Assembly: GCA_023390055.1 (NCBI GenBank) | Contig: JAEWDP010000125.1 | Span: 1-45,250, forward strand | Source: Pseudomonadota bacterium | GTDB taxonomy: Bacteria > Pseudomonadota > Alphaproteobacteria > Rhizobiales > Rhizobiaceae | Length of the DNA stretch: 45,250 bases | Direction: 5' to 3' | Shown here: piece after piece, positions 33,927 to 42,517 of the stretch | Layout of the letters: each line of letters begins with the position of its first letter | Numbering within the stretch: the first letter of the stretch is position 1 | Program-made: the position numbers and the translations under genes | Notes under the pieces: model-generated | Told to the model about the DNA's origin: nothing | Databases searched by the model: none | What the model saw: the letters and a program-made list of their open reading frames with translations, nothing else

Positions 33927-34954
33927 AGCGACCCCACCTGCGGGCCCCAGGTATCCGACAAGGCAAAGCCCGGGACGAATGGGTCCTGCGGATCGAGCCA
34001 TAACTGCTGACGGCCGAAGACATATCCTTGGCCGGTAATACGCGGTAAAACGGCTGGACGGCCAGCAACTTTAGTCTCGCCCATGATTTCGGCGGTGAAT
34101 GTTCCACCGATGATGCTGCGCGAGACGCACGTATCGCCAGTCTTCGCCATCCCTCTTGCATGCAGGATGGCGAGATTGGCCGATGAGCCTGTACCACAGG
34201 GTGAACGATCGACCCGGCCGGGCTTCAGCGTTGTGCAGGTGATGACCGATCCGTCCGGCTGATAGTCGCGGAACATGACATAAGCAATCTCGTTCAGGTC
34301 GGGAATTTCCGGATGTTCCGCCTCGACCTGTCCAGCCAGCAAAGCCTTGATTTCAGCCCCCGCCTCGGCAAGCGCACGTGCGGCCTCCGGCAAGATCTGC
34401 AGACCAATCTGTTCGACATCGATCTGGGCATAGAAGACTCCGCCGAAGGCGATATCGCCAATGATCTTGCCCCACTTCCTCGTCTCTATCGTAACGTCGA
34501 GCCGCTGGACAAAGGCGGGTACATTGTCGAGGCTGACCGACAGGCAGCGGTTGTCCTTGCACTGCGCGCGAGCGACGATCAGCCCGGCGGCCGTATCCAG
34601 GCGGACGATCGTTTCCGGCTCCGTCACCGCCACACGGCCACTCTCCACCAGTGCCGTCACGACACAAATGCAGTTGGAGCCGGACATCGGATGGGCTCGG
34701 TCCGGTTGCAACACGATGAAGCCGGCGTCGGCATCCGGCCGCGTGGATGGTAGAAGCAGGTTCGTCGTGTGTACCACCTGCGCCCGCGGCTCGCGCGTGA
34801 GAAAGAGGCGCAGCGATGGATCCACATCGTTTAGGTGGTTCATCTTGTCGAGGATGGTCGCGCCCGGAATGTCGGGCGCACCATTGATTAAGACATTGCC
34901 GCTTTCGCCCTGGCAATGAACGAGCAGGATATCGAGCGCCCTGTTGACGGTCAT
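33923..34954 (-). CDS. proline racemase / hydroxyproline epimerase family enzyme with Ser-Cys pair
   Basis: A 343-residue member of the proline racemase superfamily. The first catalytic position is Ser91 in MSGSN, where proline racemase has MCGHG. The second is Cys253 in DRSPCGTGSSA. A Ser/Cys pair is known among 4-hydroxyproline and 3-hydroxyproline 2-epimerases; trans-3-hydroxyproline dehydratases instead have Thr at the second place. The His that follows the first catalytic residue in the classical motif is missing here, so the exact activity is open. ATG 34954 overlaps the stop of the aldehyde dehydrogenase gene (ATGA), and its own stop overlaps the next SDR. An epimerase with a D-amino acid oxidase in one operon points to breakdown of an L-imino acid. 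Confidence 0.83.
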   Translation of the reverse strand: MTVNRALDILLVHCQGESGNVLINGAPDIPGATILDKMNHLNDVDPSLRLFLTREPRAQVVHTTNLLLPSTRPDADAGFIVLQPDRAHPMSGSNCICVVTALVESGRVAVTEPETIVRLDTAAGLIVARAQCKDNRCLSVSLDNVPAFVQRLDVTIETRKWGKIIGDIAFGGVFYAQIDVEQIGLQILPEAARALAEAGAEIKALLAGQVEAEHPEIPDLNEIAYVMFRDYQPDGSVITCTTLKPGRVDRSPCGTGSSANLAILHARGMAKTGDTCVSRSIIGGTFTAEIMGETKVAGRPAVLPRITGQGYVFGRQQLWLDPQDPFVPGFALSDTWGPQVGSL

Positions 34955-36420
34955 TTCAGATACCATCCCCACGGCTCATCGCTGATGAAGCGCGTGATCT
35001 GCTTGGTCTCCAGATAGTTGTCGAGGCCCCAGCGGCCGAGCTCCCGGCCGATGCCGGACTGCTTGTAGCCGCCCCACGGTGCATCGGTGAAGGTCGGCTG
35101 CGAGCAATTGATCCAGACGATTCCGGCGCGAAACGCTGCGGCAACCCGCTCGCAACGCTGATCATCGGCCGACATGACGGCGGCGGCAAGTCCGAAGCGG
35201 GAATCATTGGCGAGACGGATTGCTTCTTCTTCGGTATCGAAGGGGCGGATGCACACGACGGGACCAAAAATCTCCTCGACCCAAGCAGCGCTGTCGAGCG
35301 CCATGTCGGTGAGAATCGTAGGCGCTACCCAGAAACCCTTGTCGAAGCCGTCATACCTGCCGCCGCTGACGACGGTCGCGCCCTGCTCCACGGCGTGTTC
35401 GATGTGGCGCAGAACGTCCTCGTACTGGCCTTTGTTCACGAGCGGTCCGAGCAGAGTGCCGGCGTCGAGGCCGTTTCCGATCTTGATCTTTTTCGCCTCC
35501 TCCACCAGCCGGTTCAAGAGCTTCGGATAAAGAGGCGCTTCCACAAGAATCCGCGAAGTGGCCGAGCAGACCTGACCCTGGTTCCAGAAGATGCCGAACA
35601 TAATCCATTCAACGGCTTTTTCGATGTCGCAGTCGGCGAAGACGACGAAGGGCGACTTGCCACCAAGCTCCAGGCTGATGCGTTTTATGTCCTTCGCCCC
35701 TGCGGCCATGATGCGCGAACCGACAGAACCTGACCCCGTGAAAGCGATCTTGTCCACCAGCGGGTGTTCGACCAGTGCCTGACCGACGACGGAGCCCTTG
35801 CCGGAGAGAATGTTCAAAACGCCATTGGGGAGACCCGCGCCTTGAGCGATTACTCCAAGCTCCAACGCGGTTAGCGAGGTCGTTTCGGCAGGCTTCAGGA
35901 TCACTGTGCAGCCGGCCGCAAGCGCTGGCGCGACTTTCCAAGATGCCATGAGAAGCGGATAGTTCCAGGGTACGATCGCAACGGCGACGCCGAGCGGCTC
36001 GCGTACGGCTTTTGACGCGAAACGTGCATCGCCGAGCTTGATCTCTTCGACTTCGCCATCCAGCTCCTCGGCGAGACCGGCATAGAAATCGAAGCAGTCG
36101 GCGGCATCCGTCAGGTCCCACTCGGATTCAGGCAAGGGCTTGCCGTTATCGCGGGTTTCCAGATGTGCCAGTTCGGTCAAGCGACTACGGATTCCTGCAG
36201 CCATTGCGCGGAGATATTCCGCGCGCTCCTTTCCCGAAAGGCGTGGCCACGGGCCGTTGTCGAAGGCCTCACGGGCCGCTTTAACGGCCATCTCCGCCTC
36301 TCGCGCACCAGCGGCAGCGATGTGGTGAAACACCTCCTCGGTTGCCGGATCGATCACCGGGAGCATGGTTTCGTCTGCGGGAGCGACCCACTGACCGTCG
36401 ATGAAAAGCTTGTTCTGCAT
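34951..36420 (-). CDS. aldehyde dehydrogenase, betaine/semialdehyde type
   Basis: A 489-residue NAD(P)-dependent aldehyde dehydrogenase. PWNYP (Asn 152), KPAETT, the catalytic Glu252 in LELGGKSP and Cys285 in NQGQVCSATSR are all present, as is EEIFGPVVCI. The overall pattern, with FIDGQWVAP at the N-terminus and WGGYKQSGIGRELGRWGLDNYLETKQ at the C-terminus, is closest to betaine-aldehyde and aminoaldehyde dehydrogenases. In a hydroxyproline-like pathway it would oxidise alpha-ketoglutarate semialdehyde to alpha-ketoglutarate. The known enzymes for that step belong to other ALDH branches, so this is an inference. It follows the atypical SDR gene by seven bases. Confidence 0.88.
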   Translation of the reverse strand: MQNKLFIDGQWVAPADETMLPVIDPATEEVFHHIAAAGAREAEMAVKAAREAFDNGPWPRLSGKERAEYLRAMAAGIRSRLTELAHLETRDNGKPLPESEWDLTDAADCFDFYAGLAEELDGEVEEIKLGDARFASKAVREPLGVAVAIVPWNYPLLMASWKVAPALAAGCTVILKPAETTSLTALELGVIAQGAGLPNGVLNILSGKGSVVGQALVEHPLVDKIAFTGSGSVGSRIMAAGAKDIKRISLELGGKSPFVVFADCDIEKAVEWIMFGIFWNQGQVCSATSRILVEAPLYPKLLNRLVEEAKKIKIGNGLDAGTLLGPLVNKGQYEDVLRHIEHAVEQGATVVSGGRYDGFDKGFWVAPTILTDMALDSAAWVEEIFGPVVCIRPFDTEEEAIRLANDSRFGLAAAVMSADDQRCERVAAAFRAGIVWINCSQPTFTDAPWGGYKQSGIGRELGRWGLDNYLETKQITRFISDEPWGWYLK

Positions 36421-36427
36421 GGTGTCC

Positions 36428-37126
36428 TCACATGTGACGTGTTAGACCGCCATCGACCCTAAGGCTCTGGCCGGTGATGTAACTGGAATCATCGCTGAGA
36501 AGAAAAGCTGCCGCCTTGGCCTGTTCTTCCACCCGGCCGATACGCTTCAACGCTGTCAAATCCGCGAACTTGTCGACATCGAGACTGTCGGTGAACCCTG
36601 GCAGGAGGCAGTTCATGCGGATGTTTTTCGGTCCGTATCTGTCGGAATAGAGCTTGGTGTAGGACGAGACCGCGGCGCGATAGACACAAGACGCAGGAAA
36701 CCAGAGAGACGGCTCGAACGCGGCATAGGTCGTGATGTTGACGATTGAGCCGCCGCCTTGAGCCTCCATCACGGGCGTGACCATGCGTGCCATCCTGGCA
36801 ACCGACTTTATGATCATGTCGTTGGCGAGATCCCAGTTTTCGTCCGTGATCTCGAGAAGGTCGCCCTTGGGTGGATGGCCGGTATGGTTCAAAACCGCGT
36901 CGATCCTGCCATAGGCGGAGATGGCCAGATCGACAATCCCCTTCAGATCGGCAGCACTTTGCGCCACGCCCCGATGGGCAACGCCGCCAAGTTCTGCCGC
37001 CAGCGTCTCGCAGCTTTCTGAAGGCGACATCAGAGCAAGTCTGTAATGGCGTGCGTGCATTTCGCGCGCGACGGCCGCGCCCATTCCTCTGCCGCCGCCG
37101 GTGATCAGGCAAACCTTGTCAGTCAT
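36428..37126 (-). CDS. SDR-fold protein with altered catalytic residues
   Basis: A 232-residue SDR-fold protein. The cofactor loop GGGRGMGAAVA (10-20) is intact, and so is the C-terminal GQSLRVDGGL. The active site is not: NNAG reads NHTG (80-83), the catalytic Ser is replaced (NITTYAA, Thr132-Thr133), and the YxxxK pair reads Tyr149-RAA-Val153, with no Lys. It may therefore bind NAD(P) but catalyse something other than the usual hydride transfer, or serve as a partner of another operon enzyme. The frame is complete with normal length, so decay is not evident. A subgroup of SDRs with this kind of sequence may exist in related bacteria. It lies between the oxidase and the aldehyde dehydrogenase genes. 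Confidence 0.83.
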   Translation of the reverse strand: MTDKVCLITGGGRGMGAAVAREMHARHYRLALMSPSESCETLAAELGGVAHRGVAQSAADLKGIVDLAISAYGRIDAVLNHTGHPPKGDLLEITDENWDLANDMIIKSVARMARMVTPVMEAQGGGSIVNITTYAAFEPSLWFPASCVYRAAVSSYTKLYSDRYGPKNIRMNCLLPGFTDSLDVDKFADLTALKRIGRVEEQAKAAAFLLSDDSSYITGQSLRVDGGLTRHM

Positions 37127-37139
37127 GAACGTTCTCCCT

Positions 37140-38372
37140 TCAAAAGCGATCGACGCGATACGGGCGCATGTCGACGGGTGGTGTTGCTCCGGTGACGAGA
37201 TCGGCCATCAGGCGCGCGGTCGTTGCGGCGTATGTGACACCCAGGTGGCCATGACCGGTGGCATAAAAGACGCCCGGCACCTTGGCTGAAGCGGACATGA
37301 CAGGCACGGTGTCCGGGAAAGCCGGCCGATGGCCCATCCACTGCGAAAAATTTTCGCAACGCAGGTTCGGCAGCGCCGTTTGTGCCCGCCGCACGGTGAT
37401 CTTCGAACGCCGGTAATCGGGCGCGGCGTCAAGGCCCGCCATCTCGACAGTGCCTCCGACGCGAATGCCGCCGGCCGTTGGTGTGACCATGAAAGCGCGG
37501 GCAGGCCAGATGATCGAGTGGCGCATGGAAATTCCGGGCGACATGATCTGGGTGTGATAACCGCGCTCGGTTTCGAGGGGCATGAATTCGCCGAGTGTTT
37601 TCGAGAGCAGGCCACTATAGGCACCCGCTGCGATCAGGACCTCATCGGCGGGTATGGGTTCACCGCCGATGACCCGGACTGCACAGATGCGGTCGCTCCG
37701 GTCGAAACCGGCCACCGCGCCACGCCGGATTATGCCGCCGAGTTCGACGAACCGCTGCGCAAGACCGCTCACCAGTCGGAAGGGATCGCGCAAACTCCGG
37801 TTTTGCGGGAAGAGGACGGCAATGCCGATACTGTCCGAAAGTTCCGGCTCGAGGTTGCGTGCCTCGACACCGGTCAGGCACCGATACGGAAAGCCGAAGC
37901 GCTCGAGGATTTCGATATGCTCGCGGTCTGCGAGAAACTCCGCCTCGTTGCTATAGAGTGAGAGGCACCCCTCTTCGGACAGTTCGCCTTCCATGCCTGT
38001 CTCACGCAGCAATGGCAGGAGGTCGTCATAGACGCGCTTGCACAAGGTCGCACCATTGGCCTCAAGCTGGCGGAGCTTGCTGGGCCGCGACGCCGCGACA
38101 AAGCGAGCAAACCAGGGAATGAGTTTCGGCATATAGGCCGGGCGAACCCGAACGGGACCTTCCGGATCGAGCAACCAGCCCGGGATCTGCCTCCAGATTG
38201 CCGGGCGAGAGGCCGGCATGAACTCCGTCACCGCGATCGAGGCCATGTTGCCATAGGATGCGCCGCGCCCGACCTCATCCTTATCGAGAAGCACGACCTG
38301 CCGGCCACGTTTCTGCAGTTCGTAGGCGACGGCTGTGCCGATGATCCCTGCGCCGACAACTACGGTAGTCAT
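37140..38372 (-). CDS. DadA-like FAD-dependent D-amino acid (D-hydroxyproline) oxidase/dehydrogenase
   Basis: A 410-residue flavoprotein of the DAO/DadA family. The FAD-binding motif is VVVGAGIIGTAVAYELQKRGRQVVLLDKDE (4-33). GASYGNMASIAV follows, and the C-terminal YATGHGHLGVTYAATTARLMADLVTG closes the FAD site. Enzymes of this type oxidise D-amino or D-imino acids such as cis-4-hydroxy-D-proline to the cyclic imine. With the epimerase two genes downstream it would make the classical pair epimerase plus D-oxidase. The substrate is inferred from context; glycine/sarcosine oxidase-like activity is an alternative. It is preceded by an intercistronic hairpin and the broken DapA-family gene. Confidence 0.87.
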   Translation of the reverse strand: MTTVVVGAGIIGTAVAYELQKRGRQVVLLDKDEVGRGASYGNMASIAVTEFMPASRPAIWRQIPGWLLDPEGPVRVRPAYMPKLIPWFARFVAASRPSKLRQLEANGATLCKRVYDDLLPLLRETGMEGELSEEGCLSLYSNEAEFLADREHIEILERFGFPYRCLTGVEARNLEPELSDSIGIAVLFPQNRSLRDPFRLVSGLAQRFVELGGIIRRGAVAGFDRSDRICAVRVIGGEPIPADEVLIAAGAYSGLLSKTLGEFMPLETERGYHTQIMSPGISMRHSIIWPARAFMVTPTAGGIRVGGTVEMAGLDAAPDYRRSKITVRRAQTALPNLRCENFSQWMGHRPAFPDTVPVMSASAKVPGVFYATGHGHLGVTYAATTARLMADLVTGATPPVDMRPYRVDRF

Positions 38373-38403
38373 GCTGGCCTCTTTCCTATTCAGCTTTCAA
38401 GGT

Positions 38404-38430
38404 CGGCCGGGCAAAAAGTGCGCCCGGCCG
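38404..38430 (-). other. intercistronic hairpin between dapA-like and oxidase genes
   Basis: CGGCCGGGC (38404-38412) and GCCCGGCCG (38422-38430), a perfect nine-base-pair stem with a nine-base loop that on the minus strand contains GCACTTTTT. It lies just after the stop of the DapA-like gene. The T residues are in the loop, so it is more likely an mRNA stability or processing element than a terminator. Confidence 0.5.
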
Positions 38431-38436
38431 TGGCGA

Positions 38437-39298
38437 TTACCAATTCAGGATCGGCTCCATGGCGGCTCGGAACTCTGCCTTTTCCTCGGTCGTAAGCGGG
38501 CCGAGTGGAGCGCGGCATTGGCCAACGGGCATGCCCTGCAGTTCACAGCCATATTTGATCTTCTGAACGAATTTTCCGGATTCCAGGATGTTCATCGCCC
38601 GGTAAAGCGTCTTCATCATCTCGCGAGCCTTGCCAAGTTCGCCCGCCTTATACGTCCGATCGAGGTCGCAGCAGGCCTTCGCCATGCAGTTCGATGGACC
38701 GCAGATCCAGCTTTGCGCACCCCAGAACATGAAGTCGAGTGCAATATCGTCCGAACCGGAGACGAGCTGGATTTTTCCCTCATAGCGGCTGGTGATGTCG
38801 ATCGCACGCTGTAGCACGCCGGAGCTTTCCTTGATGCCGATGACGCGCGAATTGTCGGTGAAATGATCCATCAGCTCGAAGCCGATATCCGAGCCGTCCT
38901 TGGCCGGATAGCTGTAGAGCACGAGATTGACATCGACTGCAGAAAGCACGGTCTCGTAGTGCTTGATGAGCTCTTCCTGGGTCGGGCGCGAGCAGGACCG
39001 TGTCGTAGCCGATTTCCTTTGCCATCGCGGTCTGTTCGACAACTTCTCGCGTGGCGGGCGCATTGGTACCGGCGATCAATATTTCACCGGGTTTGGCAAA
39101 ATCCTTGACGAACTGGAGAACGTCGCGGCGCTCCTCTGTCGACTGGCTGAAGTATTCGCCCGTCGATCCGTTCGGCACCCAGCCAGTCACTCCCGCATCA
39201 CGAAGATGGACAAGGAGCTTCTCAAAGGCCTTGAAATCGATCTTGCCGTTAGCATCGAAAGGGGTAATGAGAGCGGGCATGACGCCTGAGAGTTTCAT
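38437..39298 (-). pseudogene. DapA/HypD-family lyase broken by a frameshift
   Basis: Two overlapping frames together encode one dihydrodipicolinate synthase/N-acetylneuraminate lyase-family protein of about 290 residues. The first runs from ATG 39298 (GGAGA just upstream) through MKLSGVMPALITPFDANGKID, GSTGEYFS and GYDTVLLAP, then loses the frame. The second continues with SRPTQEELIKHYETVL, LYSYPAKDGSD (family Tyr position) and the Schiff-base Lys in GIKESSG, to the stop. About three residues (family: PPFYSRPT) are missing at 38985-38991. The expected function is deamination of a pyrroline-hydroxy-carboxylate to alpha-ketoglutarate semialdehyde, as HypD does. Unless it is a sequencing error, the pathway is interrupted here. 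Confidence 0.78.
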
Positions 39299-39335
39299 GA
39301 GGGTCTCCATTCGTTGGTTCGGATGATTGGCGCGT

Positions 39336-40004
39336 TCACACGGCCAGCCGCTTGAGAATTCGTTGTTCGAGAACTGTAACGGCGCGCGTCAGCGGAAAGG
39401 CAATGGCGAAGTAGATCAGGGCCACGACAGTCAGAACCTCGACCGGCCGGGCTGTGTTGTTGGAAATGTTCTGCCCCACGAACATCAGATCGGCCATGCC
39501 GATGGCAGAGACGAGCGCGCTTTCCTTGAAAAGGCTGACGCAGTTTGAAAGCAATGTGGGGGCCGCGCGGAGCACGGCCTGTGGAAGGATGACGCTCGTC
39601 GCGCGCACCCAGGGAGAAAGCCCCAGGGCCACGCAGGCATCAAGTTGCTCTCGGCCAACGGATTTCAGGGATGCCCGGAAAGTCTCGCTGCTGATTGCGC
39701 CCATGTAGAGGGTCAGGGCAATAATGCCCGACGCCATATTGGAGAGTTCGATACCCAGAACCAGCGGCAGGCAGAAAAAGATCCAGAACAGCTGCACAAG
39801 TACAGGTGTGCCCCGGAAGAACTCGACATAGACGCTGGAAAGAGCGCGCAGCATGGCGCTCCTGGATGTGCGGGCAAGCGCCAGCAGGAAGCCGAGGATA
39901 CAACCGAGCAGGATGCAGATCAGAGTGAGCTTCAGGGTTGTCCAGAGGCCGAGAAGGAGCGCCTCCTGGAATTTGAGCACGATCGAGAAGTTGAGGGGTG
40001 TCAT
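39336..40004 (-). CDS. polar amino acid ABC transporter permease
   Basis: A 222-residue permease of the HisM/HisQ family. EFFRGTPVLVQLFWIFFCLPLVLG and the coupling loop GAISSETFRASLKSVGREQLDACVALGLSPWVRATSVILPQAVLRAAPTLL are visible, with about five transmembrane helices. It forms the membrane channel with the other permease encoded next to it. It is the fourth gene of the operon and precedes the DapA-like gene by 37 bases, so import and catabolism genes share one transcript. The substrate is presumably the imino acid degraded by the downstream enzymes. Confidence 0.88.
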   Translation of the reverse strand: MTPLNFSIVLKFQEALLLGLWTTLKLTLICILLGCILGFLLALARTSRSAMLRALSSVYVEFFRGTPVLVQLFWIFFCLPLVLGIELSNMASGIIALTLYMGAISSETFRASLKSVGREQLDACVALGLSPWVRATSVILPQAVLRAAPTLLSNCVSLFKESALVSAIGMADLMFVGQNISNNTARPVEVLTVVALIYFAIAFPLTRAVTVLEQRILKRLAV

Positions 40005-40015
40005 CGTTGATTTCC

Positions 40016-40684
40016 TCAGCTTGCCATGGCTTCGCGGCGCCGTTCCAGGAAGCCGACGATCTGTGAGACCGGGAACGATACGGCGAAATAGACGAGCGCG
40101 ACGATGGTGAAGGTTTCGATGGGACGATAGGTCTGCGTTGCGAGTGTCTTTCCCTGGTACATGAGGTCCTGAACGGCAACGATGGCGACAAGTGCGGTCT
40201 GCTGAAAAATGCCGATCCCGTTGGTGAGCAGGACGGGGACCGAATTACGCACCGCCGTCGGAAGGACGATGTAAAGGATGCGCTGGAACGGGTTGAGACC
40301 GAGGGCTATGCCAGCATCGAGCTGTTCGCGTGGAACCGCCTGGATCGAGGCTCGGTAGGCTTCCGCATTGAAGGCAGCGAGATTGAAGCCGAGTGCCAGG
40401 ATCCCCATCGTGAGCGAACCGAGGAACACGTTGAAGAGCATCGGGACACAATAGAAGAACCAGACAATCTGGATGATGACGGGCGTGCAGCGGAAGAATT
40501 CGATGAAGAGTGTGACCGGAAGCCGGATGACCGCCCAGCGACTCAAAACGAGTAGGGCAAGCAGGAAGCCGAGTGTCAGCCCGATGACATTGGCTGCGAT
40601 CGTGAGCTGAATTGTAATCCAAAGACCTTCCCACAGCGGTCCGAAATTACGAAAGACGGACCCGAAGTCGAAATTGTAATTCAT
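40016..40684 (-). CDS. polar amino acid ABC transporter permease
   Basis: A 222-residue HisM/HisQ-type permease with EFFRCTPVIIQIVWFFYCVPMLFN and the coupling loop AAFNAEAYRASIQAVPREQLDAGIALGLNPFQRILYIVLPTAVRNSVPVLL. The motif usually read EFFRGTP has Cys in place of Gly (EFFRCTP). It is a clear paralogue of the neighbouring permease and begins 12 bases after the ATPase gene. Together with the binding protein and ATPase it makes a complete type I amino-acid importer. Confidence 0.88.
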   Translation of the reverse strand: MNYNFDFGSVFRNFGPLWEGLWITIQLTIAANVIGLTLGFLLALLVLSRWAVIRLPVTLFIEFFRCTPVIIQIVWFFYCVPMLFNVFLGSLTMGILALGFNLAAFNAEAYRASIQAVPREQLDAGIALGLNPFQRILYIVLPTAVRNSVPVLLTNGIGIFQQTALVAIVAVQDLMYQGKTLATQTYRPIETFTIVALVYFAVSFPVSQIVGFLERRREAMAS

Positions 40685-40696
40685 GACGACGCTCCC

Positions 40697-41467
40697 TCAA
40701 TGCTTGATATGGAAGACACGCTCGATGAACTCGCGGGTGCGCTCTTCTTTCGGTGCTCCAAGCACCTGTTCTGGCGGACCGTCCTCAACGACCACGCCGC
40801 CGGCGCAAAAAATCACGCGGGAGGCGACGTTTCTGGCGAACCACATGTCATGGGTCACGATGACCATCGGCATCTGCTGATGAGCGAGCTGCATGATCAC
40901 CTGCTCGACCTCGGCGACGAGCTCGGGGTCGAGCGCTGATGTCACCTCGTCGAACAGCATGAGTTTTGGGTCGAGCATCAGCGCGCGGGCAATCGCCACG
41001 CGCTGCTTCTGGCCGCCGGAAAGCTGCGCCGGGTACGCGTTGGCCTTTGCCGCCAGTCCAAAGCGGGTGAGCAGCGCCTTTGCCCGTTCCCGAGCTGCTG
41101 CCTTGCTTTCGCCCCTCACCTTGGTCGGCGCAAGGATCAGATTGCCGATCACGTCGAGATGTGGAAACAGCGTGTAGTGCTGGAACACCATGCCGATAGA
41201 ACGGCGAACCTTGGCATCGATCGCCGTCTTGCCGCGCCCGTTGGAGGCGATGTAGGGCTTGCCGCCGAAGGTGATCGCACCGCTGTCGATTTGCTCCAGG
41301 CCCATCAGGACGCGAAGCAAGGTGGATTTTCCGCCGCCACTCGGGCCGATAACGACAACCCGGTCGCCGGCCTTCATTTCGATATCCAGTCCCTGCAGCA
41401 CCTTTATGACGCCGCCATAGCTCTTGTGCAGTCCCTCGATTTTGAGCAGCGCAGCTGTATCCGACAT
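40697..41467 (-). CDS. polar amino acid ABC transporter ATPase
   Basis: A 256-residue ATPase. Walker A is GPSGGGKST (41-49), then the Q-loop in GMVFQHYTLFPHLDV, the signature LSGGQKQRVAIARAL and Walker B LMLFDEVTSALDPELVAEV. As in EhuA the D-loop motif has Val in place of Pro (DEVTSALD), which groups the two importers. It follows the binding-protein gene after a strong hairpin and is preceded by AAGGAGGAG. It energises the two permeases encoded downstream. Confidence 0.91.
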   Translation of the reverse strand: MSDTAALLKIEGLHKSYGGVIKVLQGLDIEMKAGDRVVVIGPSGGGKSTLLRVLMGLEQIDSGAITFGGKPYIASNGRGKTAIDAKVRRSIGMVFQHYTLFPHLDVIGNLILAPTKVRGESKAAARERAKALLTRFGLAAKANAYPAQLSGGQKQRVAIARALMLDPKLMLFDEVTSALDPELVAEVEQVIMQLAHQQMPMVIVTHDMWFARNVASRVIFCAGGVVVEDGPPEQVLGAPKEERTREFIERVFHIKH

Positions 41468-41496
41468 CGTTCCAACTCTCCTCCTTAAGACAGGGA

Positions 41497-41523
41497 CCGG
41501 AGCCGCTTTTCAGGCGGCTCCGG
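41497..41523 (-). other. intercistronic GC hairpin between binding-protein and ATPase genes
   Basis: CCGGAGCCGC (41497-41506) and GCGGCTCCGG (41514-41523) form a perfect ten-base-pair stem with a seven-base loop, right after the stop of the binding-protein gene. No T run follows on the minus strand. The position matches the hairpin after ehuB, so it probably raises binding-protein mRNA over the downstream genes. Confidence 0.6.
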
Positions 41524-41529
41524 CGTGGC

Positions 41530-42363
41530 TTAGTTGCTTGCTTGGAGAACCTGGTCGCCGGCCTTGCGGATCAGTTCATCGACGTGGCCGGTCGCAACGC
41601 GCTCTTCGAGGAAGATATTGACTACTTCGACGTCAGCGGCCGAAAGCTGGTGCGGCAGGCCGAAGGCAACGCCCTGCTTCGCGAGCGCGGGCGTCGGGTT
41701 CAGAGCAACTGCCCAATCGGGGTTCGACTGGGTGAACAACTGGTTGGTGTCGGAGGCATCGACGAGAATGTCAGCACGGCGCGAAACGACGGCGAGACGT
41801 GTCTCGTCATTAGTCGGCAGGCGCAGGATCGTCGCTGTCTTGATCGCGGCGGAGATCGCCTTGTCCTGGGCCGTACCGGACATGACCGCGAGCGTCACAT
41901 CAGCCTTGTCGATATCGGCGACCGATTTGGCGTCCGACGGAATCTTCGGGTTGTCCTTGTTGTAGGCGAGCGAGATCTGGTACTCCATCGCCGGGATTGA
42001 GAACTGGACAGCCATGGCGCGCGCAGGTGTACGGTTCAGCGCCAGGGAGAGATCCCATTTACCAGCCTGAAGGCCGGCAACAATGTTGTCCCAGGTCGTA
42101 TCGACGAGCTCAGGTTTCACCTGCAAGACGTCAGCAAATTCACGGCAGAGATCGGCGAAGAATCCAGAATATTCGCCGCTTGCCGGATCCCGCATAACAT
42201 AGGGCGGAGCCACAGCGGCACCGCAGCGCAACGTGCCGGTCTTCTGCACATCTTGCCAGTATCCTTCCGCTGTCTGAGCCGAGGCAGTAGCGGTAGAAAG
42301 ACCCGTTATCAGGGCGAGCGCGGCCGTCGCCCGCAGAGCGGATGTCATCATCTTCGAGAGCAT
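41530..42363 (-). CDS. periplasmic amino-acid-binding protein of the imino-acid importer
   Basis: A 277-residue type II solute-binding protein. The signal peptide (MMTSALRATAALALITGLSTATASA) is cut near ASA-QT. Mature motifs are TGTLRCGAAVAPPYVMRDPASGEYSGFFADLCREFADVL, VAGLQAGKWDLSLALNRTPARA and DKADVTLAVMSGTAQDKAI. The open frame extends far upstream to 42858, but ATG 42363 has GGGGA six bases before it and starts the signal peptide. It is the first gene of the twelve-gene operon, divergent from gntR with a 154-base intergenic region. Confidence 0.9.
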   Translation of the reverse strand: MLSKMMTSALRATAALALITGLSTATASAQTAEGYWQDVQKTGTLRCGAAVAPPYVMRDPASGEYSGFFADLCREFADVLQVKPELVDTTWDNIVAGLQAGKWDLSLALNRTPARAMAVQFSIPAMEYQISLAYNKDNPKIPSDAKSVADIDKADVTLAVMSGTAQDKAISAAIKTATILRLPTNDETRLAVVSRRADILVDASDTNQLFTQSNPDWAVALNPTPALAKQGVAFGLPHQLSAADVEVVNIFLEERVATGHVDELIRKAGDQVLQASN

Positions 42364-42517
42364 AAGAATTCCCCATTTCAAGCGCGTGAGAAGCGCGGTT
42401 CCACCCGTCGGCTCTGGCCGTTTTTGAAGTCTTTTTCTGTCGGCTTCGTGTCGACTTTTAAGATTGCCGAGGCATTGGTTTTCTGGCCCAATGACTGTGA
42501 ATTGGAAGGGGACGTAA

